The notes beneath the pieces are model-generated. The model worked only from the letters and a program-made list of their open reading frames with translations, made no database searches and was not told where the DNA came from. From NCBI RefSeq assembly GCF_018069925.1, contig NZ_JAGPXB010000001.1:62001-126000 (forward strand): a stretch of DNA of 64,000 nucleotides, read 5' to 3'. The position numbers were made by a program, and so were the translations under genes. Each line of letters begins with the position of its first letter. The stretch's first letter is position 1. Positions 1 through 8,275 of this stretch are shown in pieces. Origin of the DNA: Flavobacterium erciyesense. GTDB lineage: Bacteria; Bacteroidota; Bacteroidia; Flavobacteriales; Flavobacteriaceae.

Positions 1-417
1 TGGGTCTTTGAAAAACTTGCTTGCAAAATTTGATGCAGGCAAAACTTGATCTATTCTCTGACTTTCTGCCAAAGGAGTTTGTGAATTTTTATTTTGTTGG
101 TTTTGGTCTAATTGTACCCATAAATACTCTAAAGTATCTGGTGAATTATTAGTATAAGTGATGGTTTCAGAACCAGTTAATCTTGATTTTTTGTCATCAA
201 GCTCAATGTTGATTTTGTAGTCTGCCTGCTGTTGGTAGTAAGCTGGACCTGGCGCTCCAGAAGCAGTACGAAACATGTTTGGCGTAGCCATCAAATCGTA
301 CATTTGGCTAAACTTATTGGTGTCGTATTTGCCTGGTTGTCTTGGCGCGACTGTAGCCGGTTTTTCCTGTGCGAAAAGCATCGCAGGAAAAAATAGTAAA
401 AAGGACAATTTTTTCAT
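1..417 (-). CDS. M1 family metallopeptidase, N-terminal part (runs off the window)
   Basis: The reading frame opens at the ATG at 417 and continues past base 1, so only about 139 residues are visible. It begins with a signal peptide (MKKLSFLLFFPAMLFAQ) followed by a Pro/Gln-rich linker. A beta-rich stretch follows that looks like the N-terminal domain of aminopeptidase-N-like M1 proteins: it has the pattern 'YKINIELDDKKSRLTGSETITYTNNS' split by family-typical TGSE and TYTNNS words, then LEYLWVQLDQN. The zinc motif HExxH lies outside the window, so activity cannot be judged. It is probably an exported aminopeptidase. The DUF6702 gene lies 64 bases upstream in the same orientation, a pairing common in flavobacteria, so the two are likely co-transcribed. 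Confidence 0.8.
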   Translation of the reverse strand, partial: MKKLSFLLFFPAMLFAQEKPATVAPRQPGKYDTNKFSQMYDLMATPNMFRTASGAPGPAYYQQQADYKINIELDDKKSRLTGSETITYTNNSPDTLEYLWVQLDQNQQNKNSQTPLAESQRIDQVLPASNFASKFFKDP

Positions 418-481
418 AGGTAGAAATCTGGTTATTATCTGGTGTGAAATTAAGAATTTTAGTGATTAAGAGACTGTTAAT

Positions 482-985
482 TTAGTATTTTAACATTCCG
501 CGAGCAGAACTACTGGTCATCAGTAACGTATTTTTAGTTCCTTTTATATTAAAATGCATGATGTTTTGCTGCTCTGAACTACTCTCCATAAGCAAACTGT
601 TAAACACTTCTAGCTCCGATATTTTTTTTACTTCATTTAAACGAAGGTAACAAACCAAAACATCGCCTTCTAATTCTTTAGTAACAAAGAAAAACGGTTT
701 GCTTTGGTTGTTTATTTTGATATTGAATTTTTCGTTCAAATACTTTTTTAATAAAACAACATCTTCTGTGGTTTCTTTTTGGTCTCCCAAGTACACTTTT
801 TTGTTGTATTTTTTCCCCAATGCCAAATTTAAATCATCAACAAACAACCGAGCAGTTACTTGTAACATTTTCTTTTCAGGTACAAAATTTACCTGAAACA
901 GGCCTACATAAAATTTGTGATAAGCAAATGAAGACACCGTCAAACTTAACAATGCCAGTAAAATAACTACAACAGATTTTTTCAT
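482..985 (-). CDS. DUF6702 family exported protein
   Basis: This 167-residue protein has a clear signal peptide (about residues 1-21, ending SSFAYHK). The mature part is a small beta-rich domain with the words FHKFY-like 'YHKFYVGLFQVNF', 'TARLFVDDL' and 'YLNEKFNI', which I recognise as the DUF6702 family of Bacteroidetes. No catalytic residues are apparent and no function is known. It sits directly upstream of the M1 peptidase gene, and a role in the envelope linked to that peptidase is only an inference. The ATG at 985 places the signal peptide right at the N-terminus, which supports this start. Confidence 0.75.
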   Translation of the reverse strand: MKKSVVVILLALLSLTVSSFAYHKFYVGLFQVNFVPEKKMLQVTARLFVDDLNLALGKKYNKKVYLGDQKETTEDVVLLKKYLNEKFNIKINNQSKPFFFVTKELEGDVLVCYLRLNEVKKISELEVFNSLLMESSSEQQNIMHFNIKGTKNTLLMTSSSARGMLKY

Positions 986-1187
986 TTTTTAATCAATAAT
1001 TCCTTTTAAGCAAATAACACTTGCGAACTAGAACTTGTTAGACGCCAAAAAACGCAAAAGGTTTCATCTCGACTCAAAAAAAATTATGATTTTTTTAATA
1101 GAATACAAAAAAACAGCAAATGACTTTATAAATGTGCAATTAAAAGTATTTTAATACATTTCATTATCAAATGAATGAAGGCGATCT

Positions 1188-1946
1188 CTATTCATTTGAA
1201 TGCAAAAGCGTTTTGTATTTTATAGCCAAAATAGCCAGTTCAAAAGCAATTTTATTTTTATCCCGAGTATCCATTAAAACTACAAAAGAGGGTTGTTCAG
1301 CAACGAAGAATTTAAAACCAGAACAAAACTCCGATGGAATTTGTAGTTGATCGGTGTAAAAATTAGGCTCAAACCATTCCGACAAAAGCTTTACTACTTG
1401 CTCCTTTTTCTCTAAGGCAACCAATACTTTTAATCTTTTCGTTCGCCCATTAATTTTATTAATCAAAGGATCGAGCGGCATGGAACCACCAAGTAATCCC
1501 AACAACATAATTGGTTTGAAATCCCCAGCAGTTTGAAGCTTTCGCTCTGCAGCCGTGAACCGTTTAGGTTCTGTGATTTGTGCCCCAATCGAGCGTGCCG
1601 TAATCTTTTGATCCCTTACAATGACTTCGGGTAATACGGTAATTTTTTGTGAAAGTTCAAATTTTACATCGCTTGAAAGTAAATCTTGTGCAGTTATTAT
1701 TTTACGAACAGTCTCATAGTTAAATGCCGAAACAAGTAGTTCATCTCCTGTTTTTGCTAAAACAGAAAAACTTCCAATACTGTTACTTTTAACTTCTTGG
1801 CCCGTTGTCGCATTTCTAATTGTAGCATCGGCGATGGATTGCTCTTGACACACAACTAAACCTCGAATCGAAGTTAGTTTTTGATTTTGCGCCAGCATTA
1901 CCGTAGTGAAAAATCCAAACAAAAGGAGATAGATACTAGTTTTCAC
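1188..1946 (-). CDS. CarboxypepD_reg-like exported protein, paralogue 3 of 3
   Basis: This 252-residue protein has a signal peptide (about residues 1-19, ending MLAQ) and then a domain of about 90 residues with the words IRGLVVCQEQSIADATIRN and GSFSVLAKTGDELLVSAF. That is the CarboxypepD_reg-like beta-sandwich found at the N-terminus of TonB receptors and many Bacteroidetes surface proteins. A conserved C-terminal part carries 'RSIGAQITEPKRFTAAERKL', a lysine-rich INGRTKRLK region and a helical tail. No TonB barrel follows. It overlaps the upstream paralogue by 11 bases, indicating translational coupling. It differs from its siblings in having IGAQITEPKR where they have LGIIPxGQKx. Function unknown. 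Confidence 0.7.
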   Translation of the reverse strand: MKTSIYLLLFGFFTTVMLAQNQKLTSIRGLVVCQEQSIADATIRNATTGQEVKSNSIGSFSVLAKTGDELLVSAFNYETVRKIITAQDLLSSDVKFELSQKITVLPEVIVRDQKITARSIGAQITEPKRFTAAERKLQTAGDFKPIMLLGLLGGSMPLDPLINKINGRTKRLKVLVALEKKEQVVKLLSEWFEPNFYTDQLQIPSEFCSGFKFFVAEQPSFVVLMDTRDKNKIAFELAILAIKYKTLLHSNE

Positions 1947-2667
1947 TCATTCGAAGTTGGTTATACTTTTCAGCCAATGGCACAATCAAAAACATAACCA
2001 ATGTTTTGTTTTTGGCCTTCAATGCCGCTGCAAGAGCATTGTCTTCAACACAATAATATAAAAATCCTTTTACATAATCTTGCGGCACTTTTAAGGTTTC
2101 AGTAAAATAGGTTTCGTCAAATAAGGCTTCTAATCGATATAAATTGCTTTCTTTTTTTTCGACCAAAATCTCTTTTTTCAGCATAGCCTTCCTTCCAGAA
2201 ATAGTGTTTAATAAGCCATCTATTCCGCCGCCAGAAGTTGCAGTATACAACTTTCGTTCTGCTGCAGTATATTTTTTTTGACCGTATGGAATAATCCCTA
2301 AACTTTCAGCCGTAATAGACGATTCGGCAATAACCACTTCTTTTAAAATAATACTTTTGGAGTACATTCGAATTTGCATTTCATTTCCCGAGACTTGGTC
2401 TATGGCTGAAATTGTTCTTCGCACGGTTTCTAAATTAACGGCAGAAAAGACTAGTACGTCACCGTTTTTAACCTCAATTTCGAAAGTACCGTCACTTTGA
2501 GTAAGCACCAAAACTTTACTTGTAATGTTGTTGATATTGATTCGATCTACACTTACCGAGTCAGCAACAACCCGACCTTTTAACTGACGACTCAAGTTGA
2601 CTTGCGCACTAATGCCTTGCATCAACAGCAAAAAAAATAGCAACAGTAGGACTCTATAATTATTCAC
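1936..2667 (-). CDS. CarboxypepD_reg-like exported protein, paralogue 2 of 3
   Basis: This 243-residue member of the tandem family has a signal peptide (about residues 1-21, ending GISAQ), a CarboxypepD_reg-like domain (words LKGRVVADSVSVDRININN and DGTFEIEVKNGDVLVFSA), and the conserved second half with SLGIIPYGQKKYTAAERKLYTATS, INxxSGRKxMLKKE and a C-terminal helix. Its end overlaps the next paralogue by 11 bases, and its start overlaps the previous one by 8 bases. The three genes therefore form one tightly coupled transcript. No enzymatic motif is seen. The family is widespread in flavobacteria but functionally uncharacterised as far as I know. Confidence 0.7.
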   Translation of the reverse strand: MNNYRVLLLLFFLLLMQGISAQVNLSRQLKGRVVADSVSVDRININNITSKVLVLTQSDGTFEIEVKNGDVLVFSAVNLETVRRTISAIDQVSGNEMQIRMYSKSIILKEVVIAESSITAESLGIIPYGQKKYTAAERKLYTATSGGGIDGLLNTISGRKAMLKKEILVEKKESNLYRLEALFDETYFTETLKVPQDYVKGFLYYCVEDNALAAALKAKNKTLVMFLIVPLAEKYNQLRMSEN

Positions 2668-3418
2668 TTAGTATTTTTTTATATTTGATAGCCAAATCAT
2701 TAATTAAAAATTGACTCATTGATTTATTTTTAGATTGTAAAGAGGCCACAAATTGAGCATCTTCTATGGCAAAGTACTCAAAACCTTTTACATAATCTGA
2801 TGGGATTTTAAGCTTACTAATAAGATAATCTGGCAAAAACAAAGCTTCAAATTGCCGCATGTAGCGCTCCTTTTTCTCAATTTGCAACTCTTTTTTTAAC
2901 ATTTTCGTTCTTCCTGAAATCCAATTCAAAAGCGGATCAGCCGAAATAGATCCTCCGGCCATGCTCCCTGCATTTGCCGAAGCATTTAAATGTGTAGCAG
3001 TATATAATTTTCGTTCTGCAGGTGTGTATACTTTTTGCCCTTTCGGGATAATCCCCAAACTGGTTGCACTTACTTTCTCTGAAACAACTACCTCATCGAG
3101 TTCATTGACAATTCGTTTCAAAAAAACTGACAAAACCTCTTTTTGTAAAGTAATTGCAGTGAGCACCAAACAAAATTCTTTATACTGAGGAGCAGTGAAA
3201 CAAAGGGCATCACCCACGGTAGCTTTTATTTCAAAATTACCCTCTGCATCTGTCTGCACAACATCATTTGTAGTCTTATTAGCGACATAAATCCCTGCCG
3301 CATCTGCACGAACAACCTCAACTCGACCTTTTACAATTGATCTATTTGCATTTTGTGCAGACAAATTAAAACCAAAAAGAATCAAAAATAAACAGTATAT
3401 CCTCATTGTTTGTCGCAT
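2660..3418 (-). CDS. CarboxypepD_reg-like exported protein, paralogue 1 of 3
   Basis: This is the first gene of the three-paralogue cluster. The longest frame starts at a GTG at 3436, but I prefer the first ATG at 3418 (252 residues) because it puts the signal peptide (MRQTMRIYCLFLILFGFNLSAQ, shown in part) near the N-terminus; an ATG at 3406 is also possible. A CarboxypepD_reg-like domain follows (VKGRVEVVRADAAGIYV, GNFEIKATVGDALCFTA), then SLGIIPKGQKVYTPAERKL and the ISGRTKMLKKEL block shared with its siblings. A TAAATTTG -7 element lies 40 bases upstream. Function unknown; exported, probably periplasmic or outer-membrane attached. Confidence 0.7.
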   Translation of the reverse strand: MRQTMRIYCLFLILFGFNLSAQNANRSIVKGRVEVVRADAAGIYVANKTTNDVVQTDAEGNFEIKATVGDALCFTAPQYKEFCLVLTAITLQKEVLSVFLKRIVNELDEVVVSEKVSATSLGIIPKGQKVYTPAERKLYTATHLNASANAGSMAGGSISADPLLNWISGRTKMLKKELQIEKKERYMRQFEALFLPDYLISKLKIPSDYVKGFEYFAIEDAQFVASLQSKNKSMSQFLINDLAIKYKKILSE

Positions 3419-3458
3419 AACGTCATCCCTAAGCACGTAAAAGTATCATACTCAACTC

Positions 3459-3466
3459 CAAATTTA
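3459..3466 (-). promoter_or_regulatory. Bacteroidetes -7 promoter element
   Basis: The minus strand reads TAAATTTG, an exact match to TAnnTTTG, about 40 bases before the first ATG of the three-paralogue cluster. No good upstream TTG is visible. Confidence 0.45.
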
Positions 3467-3553
3467 ATACTAATGCCGTGGTAAAAAAATGTTAATTAAA
3501 AAGGAATACAAAAACAGACTTTAATACCTTTATCAAAAAAATTATATTAAACT

Positions 3554-4261
3554 ATGAAAAACGCCATCATAGCGAGTACCTCGACGTTAGCTAATGAGGA
3601 TTACTTACAATATTTACTTCCTGAATTAGAATTGCTATTCAGTCAATGTAATACAATTCTTTTTATTCCATATGCAAGGCCAGGCGGAATGAGCCATGAA
3701 GAATATACCGATAAAGTAAAAAGTGCATTTGCCAAGATCAATAAAAAAGTCGTTGGCATACATGAATTTGACAATCCTGAAAATGCAATTCACCAAGCCG
3801 AAGGAATATTTACAGGGGGCGGAAATACCTTTGTACTGGTTTCTCAGCTTTACAAAAACAAAATAATGGGCGCTCTAGCAGAAGTTCTAAAAAAAGGAAC
3901 TCCTTATTTAGGATGTAGTGCAGGAAGTAATATTTGTGGCTTGAGTATGCAAACCACCAACGATATGCCAATTGCGTATCCGCCAAGTTTTCAAACACTG
4001 GGACTTATTCCTTTCAACATAAATCCACATTATCTTGATCCTGATCCAAGATCTACTCACATGGGCGAAACACGAGAAACCCGCATCAAAGAATTTCACG
4101 CGTACAACTCGGCTCCAGTTTTGGGCCTGCGCGAAGGAAGTTGGATTGAGGTGAAAGCAGACAAAGTAACACTAAAAGGCCCCATAACAGCAAGACTCTT
4201 CTTGAAAAATCAATTAGCAGAGGAGTTACCAACTGGTTCTGATTTGAGCGCTTTGAAATAA
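3554..4261 (+). CDS. pepE: Dipeptidase E (alpha-aspartyl dipeptidase, family S51)
   Basis: This 235-residue cytoplasmic enzyme is predicted to hydrolyse dipeptides with an N-terminal aspartate. The nucleophile motif GCSAGSN places Ser at residue 122. Asp137 (TTNDMPI) and His159 (INPHY) sit at the spacing of the catalytic residues known from Salmonella PepE, and the upstream TGGGNT loop is also typical of the family. The length matches family members (about 230). It stands alone: the genes upstream are on the other strand and a strong terminator follows the stop. A TACCTTTA -7-like element lies about 25 bases upstream. Confidence 0.93.
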   Translation: MKNAIIASTSTLANEDYLQYLLPELELLFSQCNTILFIPYARPGGMSHEEYTDKVKSAFAKINKKVVGIHEFDNPENAIHQAEGIFTGGGNTFVLVSQLYKNKIMGALAEVLKKGTPYLGCSAGSNICGLSMQTTNDMPIAYPPSFQTLGLIPFNINPHYLDPDPRSTHMGETRETRIKEFHAYNSAPVLGLREGSWIEVKADKVTLKGPITARLFLKNQLAEELPTGSDLSALK

Positions 4262-4270
4262 GAAAATTAA

Positions 4271-4304
4271 AAAAATCCAAAGTAGTTTACTTTGGATTTT
4301 TTTT
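4271..4304 (+). terminator. Rho-independent terminator after pepE
   Basis: A 14-base perfect stem (AAAAATCCAAAGTA with TACTTTGGATTTTT) has a 3-base loop and runs into T residues, 9 bases after the pepE stop. Confidence 0.9.
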
Positions 4305-4381
4305 ATGGTTTAAATTGAATATGCAAATAAGAAGTGAATACATTGCATAAAAAAAGCCCCAAACAAATGTTTGAGGCTTTG

Positions 4382-4454
<73 letters not shown>

Positions 4455-4501
4455 ATTGTAATACAATAAATTTAATTTCAAAAACTAGATTTGAAACCTA
4501 G

Positions 4502-4574
<73 letters not shown>

Positions 4575-4586
4575 ATTACAACGGTG

Positions 4587-4618
4587 CAAATATACTTAAT
4601 AACTTTGCTTTCTTGCAA
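4587..4618 (-). promoter_or_regulatory. Promoter of the tRNA-Gly pair
   Basis: The minus strand has TTG, 21 bases, then TATATTTG. This matches the Bacteroidetes TTG/TAnnTTTG consensus and lies about 12 bases before the tRNA 5' end. Confidence 0.75.
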
Positions 4619-4837
4619 GTTTTTTTCTGAAAAAAACTAAAATTCACTCCACTTTCAGACCTCAACAAAGTACATTTCCGCACCTAATTTATTTACTATG
4701 AAAATCTTATCATCAATAATTTTGACGAAAAAAAAAATTAAAAATTAATAATCAAAACCTAAAATCAAGCCTTCTAATCTTCAATTTAGACCAAAATTTG
4801 ATTCATTTTTTAGATAATTGGATTTTTCAACTTTAAA

Positions 4838-5560
4838 TTATGATACAAATGTTCCTCCCAAAGCAACTGCACGCGAAGGATGATAGATAAAAAAGCAAGA
4901 TTTGTTTTTAATAAGATTAATAATTTCTTTAGAAATACTACTTGGTACAGCAGGACAACCTTGGCTTCTGCCCAAACGTTGATTGTTTTTTATAAAAGAT
5001 TCCGAAACATAATCAGCGGCATGCATCACAATACCTCTTGCTCTCGCATGATCATTTACTCCTTTTTCAAGACCATCTAATTTAAGAGATAAACCATGTT
5101 TGCCAGAATAAACCTCAGCAGTTAGATAAAGACCAAGACTACTTTTAAAAGATTCTGCAGCGTTTGAAAATGAAGTAGCAAACTCTTCACCAGTATTTCG
5201 GCCGTGCGATACCAAAGAATGAAATTTAACTTCGTGGGTGGCCATATCAATCACCCACAGTCGCTTGGTATTTGCTGACAAACTAAAATCAATAATAGTA
5301 AGCAGTTCCTTTTGCACAAGCCCTTTGTGCTTTATTTTAGTATAGGCATCCACGGCCTGCTGGAAACTTTCTAATGTTGGAATTTGTTTGTTTTTGAGCT
5401 GTAAATCTTGATAAAGAACTTCTACTTCGTCAAGATTTGAAACTTCATGACGAGCAATAAACGAATGTTTAGTTTCTGTTGAAATAGAAGCACCATTTTC
5501 AGAAAGTAAAAATAATGAGCAAAGCGAAATAAATAGCGTAGGAAGTGTATTATAAATCAT
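4838..5560 (-). CDS. Murein L,D-transpeptidase catalytic domain (YkuD-like) protein
   Basis: This 240-residue exported protein has a hydrophobic N-terminus (about residues 5-20). The C-terminal half has the YkuD-like signature: HARARGIVMHAADYV with His180, followed by SQGCPAVP with Cys202 as the likely nucleophile and His/Gly/Cys in the usual order. Such enzymes cut or cross-link peptidoglycan stem peptides (L,D-transpeptidase or carboxypeptidase) in the periplasm. This subfamily (PF13645-like) is common in Bacteroidetes and individual members are mostly untested. It is monocistronic and faces away from the DUF5916 genes. The bases between it and the tRNA promoter (4619-4837) show nothing I can identify. 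Confidence 0.85.
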   Translation of the reverse strand: MIYNTLPTLFISLCSLFLLSENGASISTETKHSFIARHEVSNLDEVEVLYQDLQLKNKQIPTLESFQQAVDAYTKIKHKGLVQKELLTIIDFSLSANTKRLWVIDMATHEVKFHSLVSHGRNTGEEFATSFSNAAESFKSSLGLYLTAEVYSGKHGLSLKLDGLEKGVNDHARARGIVMHAADYVSESFIKNNQRLGRSQGCPAVPSSISKEIINLIKNKSCFFIYHPSRAVALGGTFVS

Positions 5561-5722
5561 TGATTATCTTTATGTTGTAAATAAATTTGGGTTTGCAAAC
5601 CTAAGTTATTTATTGAGAAATGAATAATTTTTAACACAATTTTATTCTTACAGGTATTTTTGTAATAGGAACAATAAAAGAGCAGATGGTGAAAAAAACT
5701 ACAATTTATTTGTTAATTTTAT

Positions 5723-5730
5723 TACTTTTG
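5723..5730 (+). promoter_or_regulatory. Bacteroidetes -7 promoter element
   Basis: TACTTTTG, an exact TAnnTTTG match, lies 22 bases before the first DUF5916 start. This implies a very short leader. No TTG is present at the ideal distance. Confidence 0.5.
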
Positions 5731-5752
5731 TTCAAAACCAACCAACCATTTC

Positions 5753-8140
5753 ATGCCAAAACCACAATATTTAACAGCATTGCTCATGCTATTGTTTTCT
5801 GTAAATAATTACAGTCAAAAAAAAATACTCCAAGCCAAAAAAACCACCGAAAGCATCATCATAGACGGCAAAGCAAACGAAGCAATTTGGGGCTCAACTG
5901 CAGTAGCTACTGACTTTATCATGTTTGAACCCGATAATGGAAAACCCATTAGTGCAGATAAAAAGACAGAGGTTAAAATTGTTTATGACAATGACGCTAT
6001 TTACATTTCGGCACTGCTTTATGACAACGAACCGAGTAAAATTCAAAAGGAATTAACCAACCGAGATGTTTTTGGAGTATCGGATCATTTTGCGGTCTAT
6101 ATCAACGGGTTTAACGACGGACAGCAAGATTTTCGTTTTTTTGTTAGTGCCGCTGGAGTTCAAATGGACTGCTTAGCAACTGAAGATTTTGAAGACTTTA
6201 CTTGGGATGCTATTTGGGATAGCGAAGTATTATTGACTGATTTTGGATGGTCTGTAGAAATGAAAATTCCTTATGCTGCACTGCGTTTTTCAAAATCAGA
6301 TCAGCAAGTTTGGGGCTTGAACTTCATGCGCGAAATAAAAAGAGACGTTCAAAAATATACTTGGAACCGAATTGATACCAAAATTGGAGCTGTAATTCCA
6401 CAAGCCGGAATTTTAGAAGGCATATCAAATATCAAAACTCCTACTCGATTATTTCTTATTCCGTATGCATCAGCCTATGCACAAAAAAGCGATATTGGCT
6501 ACGATAATACTTTTAAAGCTGGACTTGACATTAAATACGGAATCAATGATTCATTTACGCTAGACGCCATTCTTGTACCTGACTTTGGTCAAACAAAATT
6601 TGATAATGCCATCTTAAACTTATTACCCTTCGAACAACGTTTTGAAGAAAACAGACCTTTTTTTACTGAAGGAACAGATCTATTCAATAAGGGTGGACTG
6701 TTTTATTCCCGTAGAATTGGCGGATCGCCAACAAGTGAACCCGAATTAAATAATACTGAACAGATAATCGACTACCCAAGTACTGTTAATTTAATAAATG
6801 CGGTAAAAGTTTCAGGCCGCACCGAAAAAGGACTAGGCGTTGGATTTTTAAATGCTATTACTGAAGTAACGAAAGCAACAATTCTAGATGAAGCTACTGG
6901 CATGACCCGCAAAGCGGTAATTGAGCCCTTGGTTAATTATAATATGTTAGTACTCGACCAACGATTTAATCAAAATTCTTCGGTTACTTTTGTGAATGCC
7001 AACACTACCCGAAATGGCGGTTTTAGGGATGCCAATGCATCTGCTTTACTTTATGACTTAAGCACTAAAGAAAACACCTATAATTTATATGGTGATTTTA
7101 AGTTTAGTCATGTGAATGATACTAAAAATTACAGTGGCTACAAAACGAGCATCAACTTTGAAAAAACTAGTGGCCGCTATCGCTATTTATTTTCAGGAAA
7201 ATATTTATCTGAGAACTATGACATCAATGACCTAGGTATTATTTTTTATACCAATTACCATGCTGCTTCTGCTAATGTTAGCTACCGTATTTTAAACCCC
7301 ACTAAAGTATTTAATACATTAAAAGTGGAACAAGAACTCAATTTAGAATTACAAAATACAACCGGTAAAATGCAAGAAGCTTGGTACAAAACTGTCGTTA
7401 AAGGTACTACTTTAAAAAACAACTATTTTGAATTGGGAATAGTAGCGAATCCTTTTACAGTATATGATTTTTACGAGCCACGCGATTACGGCAGTTACGT
7501 TTACAGACCACGAAACTTAGCTACTTATTTTGGTTTTGAGTTAAACCGAAACAATGCTTTTTTGGTGGATATGACTTTTAGCTATGTAAAATTTGACGAA
7601 CAAGGACGTAACACTTACGAATTTTACGCGTCCCCAAAGTACCGTTTTAACGACAAACTATCTTTAGCATTTGCTATCGATTACTCAAAATTAAATCAAG
7701 ATCGTGGATGGGTTGATTTTGGGGACAATGGCGAAATTGTTTTTACAGAACGAAACCGCGAAATCCTGCAAAATGATCTTACCGGGAAATACTCCATCAA
7801 TAATAAGATGACGCTCAACCTAACTGCTCGCTACTATTGGTCATACTCAAAAAATAGAGAATTTTTCACCTTGCAACCAAATGGATTTTTAACTTCAAAT
7901 AACAATTACAATCTAAACAAAGACCGAAATTTTAATTCTTGGAACTTTGATTTGTCCTACTCTTGGTGGTTTGCACCCGGCAGTGAAATCTCACTTTTGT
8001 ATCGTAATTACGGCTTACAGCGTGCTAGTACAGTAGAGAAAAATTTGACCACAAATTTAAAAAACGTATTCAATAGCAACCTTACTAGTGTGTTATCTAT
8101 TAGTATCCGCTATTTCATTGATGCGAATGTGTTAAAATAA
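5753..8140 (+). CDS. DUF5916 outer-membrane protein with CBM9-like N-domain, paralogue 1
   Basis: This 795-residue protein has a signal peptide (about residues 1-21, ending NNYSQ). Residues about 30-215 form a family-9 carbohydrate-binding-like domain (IDGKANEAIW, VKIVYDNDAIYISALLYD, WSVEMKIPYAALRF). The rest is the DUF5916 region with alternating aromatic strands typical of an outer-membrane beta-barrel, ending in SISIRYFID near the C-terminus. The conserved ENRPFFTEGTDLF block is present. Substrate and role are unknown; binding or passage of a polysaccharide or other ligand is only an inference from the N-domain. It forms a tandem pair with the next gene, with about 135 bases between them. 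Confidence 0.8.
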   Translation: MPKPQYLTALLMLLFSVNNYSQKKILQAKKTTESIIIDGKANEAIWGSTAVATDFIMFEPDNGKPISADKKTEVKIVYDNDAIYISALLYDNEPSKIQKELTNRDVFGVSDHFAVYINGFNDGQQDFRFFVSAAGVQMDCLATEDFEDFTWDAIWDSEVLLTDFGWSVEMKIPYAALRFSKSDQQVWGLNFMREIKRDVQKYTWNRIDTKIGAVIPQAGILEGISNIKTPTRLFLIPYASAYAQKSDIGYDNTFKAGLDIKYGINDSFTLDAILVPDFGQTKFDNAILNLLPFEQRFEENRPFFTEGTDLFNKGGLFYSRRIGGSPTSEPELNNTEQIIDYPSTVNLINAVKVSGRTEKGLGVGFLNAITEVTKATILDEATGMTRKAVIEPLVNYNMLVLDQRFNQNSSVTFVNANTTRNGGFRDANASALLYDLSTKENTYNLYGDFKFSHVNDTKNYSGYKTSINFEKTSGRYRYLFSGKYLSENYDINDLGIIFYTNYHAASANVSYRILNPTKVFNTLKVEQELNLELQNTTGKMQEAWYKTVVKGTTLKNNYFELGIVANPFTVYDFYEPRDYGSYVYRPRNLATYFGFELNRNNAFLVDMTFSYVKFDEQGRNTYEFYASPKYRFNDKLSLAFAIDYSKLNQDRGWVDFGDNGEIVFTERNREILQNDLTGKYSINNKMTLNLTARYYWSYSKNREFFTLQPNGFLTSNNNYNLNKDRNFNSWNFDLSYSWWFAPGSEISLLYRNYGLQRASTVEKNLTTNLKNVFNSNLTSVLSISIRYFIDANVLK

Positions 8141-8275
8141 TATTTTTTATGCCACAACTGTAACATTTCACAGACAAACTAGTCTATTAATGCAAACTTA
8201 AAAGCAAAAAAAAGACAATCTTCTTGAAGCTATTTTGGTTTTACAATCATCATCAATCAACCAATCAATCGTTTC

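Noticed and set aside
1018..1187. Possible small gene between the DUF6702 and CarboxypepD_reg genes
   Set aside because: No frame with a start, signal or domain was found; AT-rich spacer only.
4655..4837. Short ATG frame (about 16 codons) in the gap before the L,D-transpeptidase gene's end
   Set aside because: Too short, no conserved feature and low-complexity A-rich end.
5684..5806. A 40-codon frame (MVKKTTIYLLILLL...) that looks like a signal peptide and overlaps the first DUF5916 start
   Set aside because: A perfect -7 promoter element lies inside it and the frame has no further support; it overlaps the leader and start of a real gene.
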